Shown here piece after piece: positions 57,922 through 64,000 of a stretch of DNA of 64,000 bases. A program made the translations under genes and the position numbers. The notes beneath the pieces were generated by a model. It saw only the letters and a list, made by a program, of their open reading frames with translations, made no database searches and was not told where the DNA came from. This stretch comes from Sphaerolaimus hirsutus (lineage: Eukaryota; Nematoda; Chromadorea; Monhysterida; Sphaerolaimidae), in contig OZ038454.1 in NCBI GenBank assembly GCA_964036195.1, positions 8,742,001 to 8,806,000 on the forward strand. The letters are read 5' to 3'. The first letter of the stretch is position 1; the number at the start of each line of letters is the position of its first letter.

Positions 57922-58366
57922 AGGGCCTTTGAACCTATGAGAGAGAGGGTGTGCACTACACTCGTTCCAAAAGTCCCCACCCAAACACAAAATTGTCTAT
58001 TTTCAATCACTTAACCATGACGCAAAATTAGGTTATGGTAGCTAGCGACGCAAAACACCTCACCCCCCCAACACTACCATAAGATTTGGATACGGCGACG
58101 CAATAATCTTGCGTCGCTTTATTTTGCGTCAACCCCCCCCCATATAATCTTGCGTCAACCCACAATTCTCGCGTCGCTACCGTAACCCATCTTGCGTCAA
58201 CAACTATGACGTCATAGAAACATAAGTACCACTTTGGGGACATAAGTTTCAATAATCCGGACACTTTCCGGAAAAATTCCTACCATATTCCCCCCATTTT
58301 CTTTACTTGGAACGAGTGTAGCGCACACCCTTTCCCCCATAGGTCAAAAAGACCTGTTATACTGCT
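57922..58366 (-). repeat. right terminal inverted repeat of the Polinton
   Basis: Reverse complement of the left repeat. The outer 349 bases (58018-58366) are nearly identical to the left copy; the inner 95 bases differ in length and sequence except for the terminal AGGGCCTTTGAACCTATGAG block. Confidence 0.95.
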
Positions 58367-58564
58367 GGAATAAAATAAAATAAAATGAAACAAGAATAAA
58401 ATTAAAATAAAATACAATTTGTATGCAATTTTTATACAATTTGTATACAAATAATTTTTATAAAACCAACCCTGGCCACAGGTCCTTAAAATTAGCACAA
58501 AAATGTGCCAGGTGCAAAATAGGTGCCAAAAAGTACCGTCAGTACTACACAATGACTGTAATCT

Positions 58565-58690
58565 ACTGTATATCCTCGAATAAGACCCCAGGGGAGTTAT
58601 TATTTCGTCAAAGTTTTGGAGGGGGAGTTATTCAAGGGGGGATGTTTTTCAAGGGGAGGAGTTATTTGTTCCTCGGAACTTTCACTTTAT
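58565..58690. repeat. family H fragment next to the Polinton
   Basis: ATCCTCGAATAAGACCCCAGGGGAGTTATTATTTCG followed by G-rich TTATTCAAGGGGGG blocks, as in the other family H copies. Confidence 0.5.
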
Positions 58691-58799
58691 TCATTGTATC
58701 AATGCATTGCATCACCTCATGTAATCTAGGTATTTAACAGTTACACAACAACCAAAATAAGGTCTTATGCTAGAATTTGTGTTCATCGAGAAGTAGTAT

Positions 58800-60657
58800 T
58801 GTTGTAGTCACACTACATCACACACTATTCTATACTTCATACTCTATACTACATTCTAAGTAGGTTTTGAGTGATTGGTCTGAACCGTTAACTTTTATAT
58901 TTCAACCAATCTTGAGTGGTGACTACTTGGGTGTTCAGGTCAGTTGATGTTCATTAGCTCATTTTCCATCATCATTCATGTCCCCTTTGGGGGTTGCCCA
59001 TCTATGAATATGAGATGTTAACCTTTGAGACCCATGTTGCTGAGCGACGTTCCACCTAAACACACAACCACACCACATTGCAAATGCAAATCTCCTCTGG
59101 TTGTTGGCTTAGTGGACTTGGCTTCGCTTCTTGTCCAAGGTCCACATGCCAATCCAGCTAAACCTCACTGCACGTTCTCATCTGTGCGCCACGGACTCAG
59201 TTCGCTGTGAGCCCTGTTTCCTGTGCACACAACATGGTGATTGTACTGGCTTGAAACTTCTCAAGCCCATGTGAACCCTCCTGCCCCTGACTGTTCCACG
59301 ATGACGTCGGTGGCACCCCAATCAAACCTGCAACAGCACTGCCGGCAAGAGCAGCCCCTGCAGCGCGCCACAAGAGCACATACATGACACAAAAGATGTC
59401 AACTGACAAACTCACCCTGGCTGTCAAAGCAGCAACTGGGAACAGAGGCGAACAGGTCAGCGGTCCCAACAGAGATACTGACAGCCTAACTCCGGCCATC
59501 AAGCAGCGACACCAGGAACAGAGGCAAAAAAATCAGCCATCAAGCAACGACACTGACAGCCCAAATACCCTGATCAGCAAGCAGCGACACCGGCAATAGA
59601 GGCAAACAGGTCAGCTGTTCAGCAGAGACACTGACAGCCTAAACCCCCGGTTGTCATGCACCAGGAACTGAGGCAAACAGGTCAGCTGTCAAGCAGTGAC
59701 AATAGCTTAACCATCCCAGCTGTCAAACAGCAACACTGGAAACCTGAACCATCATGCCGGCTGTCAATCAGTGACACTGGTAAATAAAAACACTACTCTG
59801 GCCAATAACCAGCAATGCCAGGAACCCAAACATATCCTGGCTATCAATCAGCAACACTGGCAAAACCCACACACCCAACCATCAAACAGAGAACCAACAC
59901 CACCAAGTAAAACCCTGCCAACATCTCCCTTAACATCCCCAACCAGTTTATTAAACCACCAAATACTATGCCATCTGGATAAGTAACATCACCCATACAA
60001 CATAGCGTCCAAGCAGCAACCAGCCAGTGTACCAGATATGCCATTCAATGGACAGAGGAACCACAAGAAGAAATGCGAGAAACACTCCAGGGCTAAGTGA
60101 TAATGCACAATGATGTCATTTTTGTCATATTGGTTTGGTTGTTTATATAATTGGTTTTGTTTGTTGTGATTTTGATTATTGGGTTTTCTGTCAGTTCCTC
60201 CTGTAGGATGAACTTGGGGGGGACTGTTGTAGTCACACTACATCACACACTATTCTATACTACATACTCTATACTACATTCTAAGAAGGTTTTGAGTGAT
60301 TGGTCTGAACCGTTAACTTTTATGTTTCAACCAATCTTGAGTAGTGACTACTTGGGTGTTCAGGTCAGTTGATGTTCATTAACTCATTTTCCTCATCATT
60401 CATGTCCACTTCAGGGGTTGCCCATCTATGAATATGTGATGTTAACCTTTGACACCCATGTTGCTGAGTGACGTTCCACCCAAACACACAACCACACCAC
60501 ATCACAAATGCAAATATCCTCTGGTTGTTGGCTTAGTGGACTTGGCTTTGCCTCTTGCCCAAGGTCCACATGCCAATCCAGCTAAACCTCACTGCACATT
60601 CTCATCTGTGCGCCAGGACACAGTTCGCTGTGAGCCCTGTTTCCCGTGCACACAACA
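58800..60657 (+). mobile_element. short non-autonomous LTR element (TRIM-like)
   Basis: Two direct repeats, 58800-59234 and 60225-60657, about 434 bases and roughly 95% alike, start TGTTGTAGTCACAC and end GCACACAACA (TG...CA). The first is followed by TGGTGATTGTACTGG, placed where a primer-binding site should be. The second is preceded by the purine-rich TTGGGGGGGAC. The flanks are GTAT on both sides (58796-58799 and 60658-60661). The 990-base interior has CAGCAACACTGGCAA-like repeats and no reverse transcriptase, so it depends on another element. Confidence 0.8.
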
Positions 60658-62190
60658 GTATACCAAAAGAATGAGTTCAATATCTCTTTCCAATCAAAAG
60701 TTATAGCACTTCAAACTTTTCCCTCCCATCCACATAAATCATTGCATGAAGAACGATGCTTGCAAATTCAAAAGTTCATATCTCAACCATTTCTTGGACG
60801 ATTCGTGTCAATGATCACTTAAAGTGATCAGATTAACCTGAAGATTTCATTGTCAATTCCATTATATATTTTTTCACCATGATAGTTACACACAAGAATT
60901 CGCATTATTTTATTGTATGAGAAATCTCATTGAATACATTGATAAATTGACAATGAAAAAAATCTTCAGGTTATTCTGATCATTTTAAGTATTCATTGAC
61001 GAAAATCGGTCAAGAAATGGTCCAGATATGGACAGGGGTGCACTGATACGCACATCTGCCCGTTACGCACATTTGCCCGTTTTTTTCACTTGACACTTTT
61101 TTAAAGTGCTTTTCAAAAATGAGTGAATCAAATCAAATCAAATAGGTTTACTTGACTTGGACCACAAAAGCCAAATGCAAGTAAAATACACACTGCATAC
61201 CCAACGACTACTCCTAGTTGCGGTCCTAATAGGTGAGTTTTGTCGCGCATTTAAACACAGTTGGTGATGGGAAATAAAGAGAAAACACCTAAACTACTTA
61301 CAACCCTACAGCAGAGTGAGCGGCAGACAACATTGCCAATAACACCGAAGAATAAAACACTCTAGCACCCCACAACCCGGGTTTGACTGCTCTGAAAAGA
61401 TTGAACCGTAGATTAAATAGAAAGAAAAACAGTGAGATATAACTTGATGTTAAGTGAAAATCAAAGTTTCATCAGAAGTCACTTTTGTCACAGGAAAAAT
61501 GTCCAGTTTCGTTGCAGAATTTTCATCCTGTTATTCCAAAGTATTTCCAAATATTTTGAGATCTGGTTTGACAGAGATTGTTTCCGAGTTTTGATTTGTT
61601 TTTGATTGTAAAACATTGGTTCTTCCAAATCTTGAACGCCTCCTACTTCATTTTATGTCACCATAGAAATTTCCTAGAGTCACATTTATCACCATTTTTT
61701 CACCTTTTCACTTGCCATCACTGACATCATTACCAAAAAGCATCATTTACACCGCGCGTTGTTGTGTCGCTCGATTAGTGAACTTTTTTCACTTCACTCA
61801 TATCTGAAAATCACTTGAAAATGTGTCAAGTGAAAAACAGTGAAAAATGATTATTTTTCACTGTTTTTTTTCACTTGACACATTTTCAAGTGATTTTCAG
61901 ATATGAGTGAAGTGAAAAAAGTTCACTAATGACATTGCGCAACTTTTTTTCACTTTACTCATATCTGGAAATCACTTGAAAAAGTGTCAAGTGAAAAAAA
62001 CGGGCAAATGTGCGTAATGGGCAGATGTGCGTATCAAGCCTGCCCCATATGGACCTTTGAATTTGCGTGTATCGTTCTTCATGCAGTGATTTATGTGGAT
62101 GGGAGGGAAAGTGCTTTGTGAGAGTTTGAAGTACTATAACTTTTGATTGGAAAGAGATAATGAACTCATTCTTTTGGTATACTATATCTC
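60658..62190. repeat. large foldback, with family B element inserted
   Basis: GTATACCAAAAGAATGAGTTC near 60658 is mirrored by GAACTCATTCTTTTGGTATAC near 62162-62182. The arms stay complementary through CATCCACATAAATCA and TGATTTATGTGGATG. A family B relative (about 61045-62033) sits near the centre. Confidence 0.7.
61045..62033. repeat. family B element, long copy
   Basis: The ends match the 140-bp copy at 6329-6467 (GATACGCACATCTGCCCGTT and its mirror). Inside is a nearly perfect hairpin, about 61776-61930, built from TTTTTTCACTTCACTCATATC and its complement. Confidence 0.75.
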
Positions 62191-62727
62191 GTGGTCTAAG
62201 GTATACGATAGCATGTTCAGAAACATTTATTTTTCGCGTTCAAAAACCGGGTCAAATCGGCATAAGGAATTTAGACATCACTAATCCACCATCAAAAATG
62301 GAATCTACAGGTCGTTCCGATCATTTTAAGTGCTGAACGGTCAAAATCGGCACGGAAATGGCCGAGTTATTAACCTTCATTTCGATCGACAGGATTGGCC
62401 ACGTAAATTGACCATGTTTTTATAGACCCCCATTATCTCGGCAGTGGGGGGTTTTTCGAGGCAAAAAAACTTTTTTAGTCATAGCCCCGACCCCAAACCC
62501 CGACATACTCGAATGGCATCAAAATCGGCCAATGTACGATGGAATGGGAGGAGACGAAAGTCTGGAGACCCCTCCCCCCTAAAATGCCACCCTCGATTTA
62601 TTCTATGGCTGAGGGACCCCACAAAACAATTCCCTTAACTGTATACTTGTCATAAAATATACCTAAGTACCTTTTGGATACTTGCCATTAAATTTGGTAA
62701 CCTAATGTATGCATCAAATTATTGATA

Positions 62728-63172
62728 CCGTATTACCTCGAAATACCCCCATGGGGGTTTATTATTTCGCCAGCAAAATTTGAGGGGGGGTTTATTCGAG
62801 GGGGGGTTTATTCGAGGGGGGGTCTTATTATTTCGTCAGAAATTTTCGTAAGGATCGTGGTAAAAAGTAGGCATTTGCATGCCCAAAACAGGTGATAAAT
62901 GTGTCCAAACAAGATATATTTGGACATAAAAACGTAGATTAGCTACACAAACATGTCCATGTGTAGCTGCAATACAATTAAGCAGTAATATACATCATGT
63001 ACATTGCATACATGCCGTATTTATTATGTACATGACGTACATCATTCCGTAGGGGGGGGGGTATTTCGAGGGGGGGTTTATTATTTCCCCAGCCCATTTT
63101 GAGGGGGGGTTAATTCGAGGGGGGGGGGTTAATTCAAGGGGGGGGATAATTCGAGGTAATACGGTATGTAAA
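62728..63172. repeat. family H element, long copy
   Basis: CCGTATTACCTCGAAATACCCC at the left pairs with TTCGAGGTAATACGG at the right. The interior is a series of G-run blocks joined by TTTATTCGAG. Confidence 0.65.
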
Positions 63173-63377
63173 TATGCATGCACAGACCCCAGGTATTTGG
63201 TCAGTTTTATTTTTGTTCAACACAGCATGCACACACATTAGCAACAAGTACGCATTGAATCTGATGAAAAAGCTCAAAAACACAGTTTTTATTCATGTGT
63301 TTTGTGTTACCGTGTTCTCCAATAGAAAAATCATTTGGGTTTTGAATTTTTCAAATTCTTGGAGTTTCCGCGTTTCT

Positions 63378-63645
63378 GTGTATACTCGGCGGACCGCATG
63401 CTATGCATTTTTATGAAGGAAACACTCCATCATGACGTCATCATTAATAAAATAAAAATAATTCCAGCAAAAAAAGAAAAAACATTTTGGGAAAAAACAT
63501 TCCTCATTTGTACGCGACTCCGCCTTTTTCTTTTTAAAATATTTTCTTTTTTGTGAAAGTGCACACATAAGTATCCAGCTCGCGCGTTATCGACCGAGAC
63601 ATAAATGCTTTTTGGCGCATACTTTGCGGTCCGCCGAGTATACAT
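63378..63645. repeat. family G element, outside copy
   Basis: TATACTCGGCGGACCGCA pairs with GCGGTCCGCCGAGTATA. The interior shares GGAAACACTCCATCATGACG with the copy at 48392-48577. Confidence 0.7.
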
Positions 63646-64000
63646 ATAACAAAAACCCAGAAACTCAATGAGTTTCCATACAATGTGAAAAAAACATCGT
63701 TTCCCATGATACAGTTCAAGGTGCTTGAACACAAAAAAAAAAAATTTTCCTCATGGTATCGTGGTTAGGCAAACAATTTCTCAGTGTCCGTTTACTAATT
63801 GGCTTAGGTCCAAGTGACACTTGTAACTCCGTCCAGAGAATGAGCGCGTCACCAAAACACTTTGACCTAAGCCTAAGCCTAAGCAGAGCCTAAAATATCA
63901 TGACAATATTACAAATTTGTATGTAAAGCATATCCAAACCAAATAAATAAAGTACAAACCGCATCCAAATCAATAATCTCAATCGAATTTTTGGCACATT

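Larger units (their letters stand above)
20482..58366. mobile_element. complete giant Polinton/Maverick (adintovirus-like) element, 37.9 kb
   Basis: The ends are perfect inverted copies starting AGCAGTATAACAGG and finishing CCTGTTATACTGCT, that is, AG...CT termini. They are flanked by the 6-bp duplication GGAATA (20476-20481, 58367-58372). Both are hallmarks of Polinton integration. The element encodes the diagnostic set: protein-primed DNA polymerase, retroviral-type integrase, packaging ATPase, penton-like protein and major capsid protein. It adds a large right-hand accessory block (42-58 kb). Typical animal Polintons are about 15-20 kb, so this one is roughly twice that. Nearly all genes contain short spliceosomal introns, and all spliced frames examined are open. 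No adenain-type protease was recognised. Confidence 0.95.
62191..64000. other. right flank, repeats only
   Basis: Family H DNA with long G runs and TATTTCGAGGGGGG blocks lies at 62728-63172. A family G element with TATACTCGGCGGACCGCA ends lies at about 63378-63645. No gene is recognised to the window end. Confidence 0.5.

Noticed and set aside
1-64000. CRISPR arrays, bacterial operons or rRNA genes
   Set aside because: The repeats are inverted or dispersed rather than spacer-separated, and genes are spliced; nothing resembles prokaryotic organisation or rRNA.

Overview
The window is animal nuclear DNA. The evidence is a spliced minus-strand adducin gene (six exons between 320 and 4762, 3' end beyond the left edge) and GT-AG introns throughout. 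The host DNA is crowded with small non-autonomous elements: palindromic repeats, hAT-like elements with 8-bp duplications, a miniature LTR element and foldbacks. The host species cannot be named from the sequence.

The centre of the window is one complete, unusually large Polinton/Maverick (adintovirus-like) element at 20482-58366, 37,885 bp. It has about 450-bp terminal inverted repeats that start AG and end CT, and it is flanked by a 6-bp direct repeat GGAATA (20476-20481 and 58367-58372). Left to right it carries: a divergent unknown gene (minus); a protein-primed family B DNA polymerase; a Cys-rich unknown protein; an FtsK/HerA-type packaging ATPase; a small basic Polinton-type protein; an AT-hook protein; a retroviral-type integrase; a minor capsid (penton-like) protein; a small unknown protein; the double-jelly-roll major capsid protein; two minus-strand unknown genes including a Pro-rich one; a signal-peptide-bearing membrane protein with a coiled-coil repeat region; and a zinc-ribbon protein. 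Reading frames are intact after splicing and the outer 350 bp of the two terminal repeats are almost identical, so the insertion looks young. No adenain-like protease was found.

The striking property is splicing. Almost every gene of the element is broken by short GT-AG introns, about 65 in all (17 in the polymerase, 6 in the major capsid gene, 13 in the membrane protein). In the membrane-protein gene, a 141-base exon and its intron are tandemly duplicated and each of these introns is a nearly perfect hairpin about 160-175 bases long, flanked by a direct repeat that contains AGGT. A second palindromic repeat family forms a complete intron in the host adducin gene and also a complete intron in the last gene of the Polinton. 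Together these look like introner-type, transposon-born introns active in both host and virus-like DNA.

Right of the Polinton lie a 1.86-kb LTR-pair element (58800-60657), a nested foldback (about 60658-62190) and several copies of small repeats seen elsewhere in the window. The left flank (about 5-20 kb) is mostly repeats, with no further gene that can be supported.
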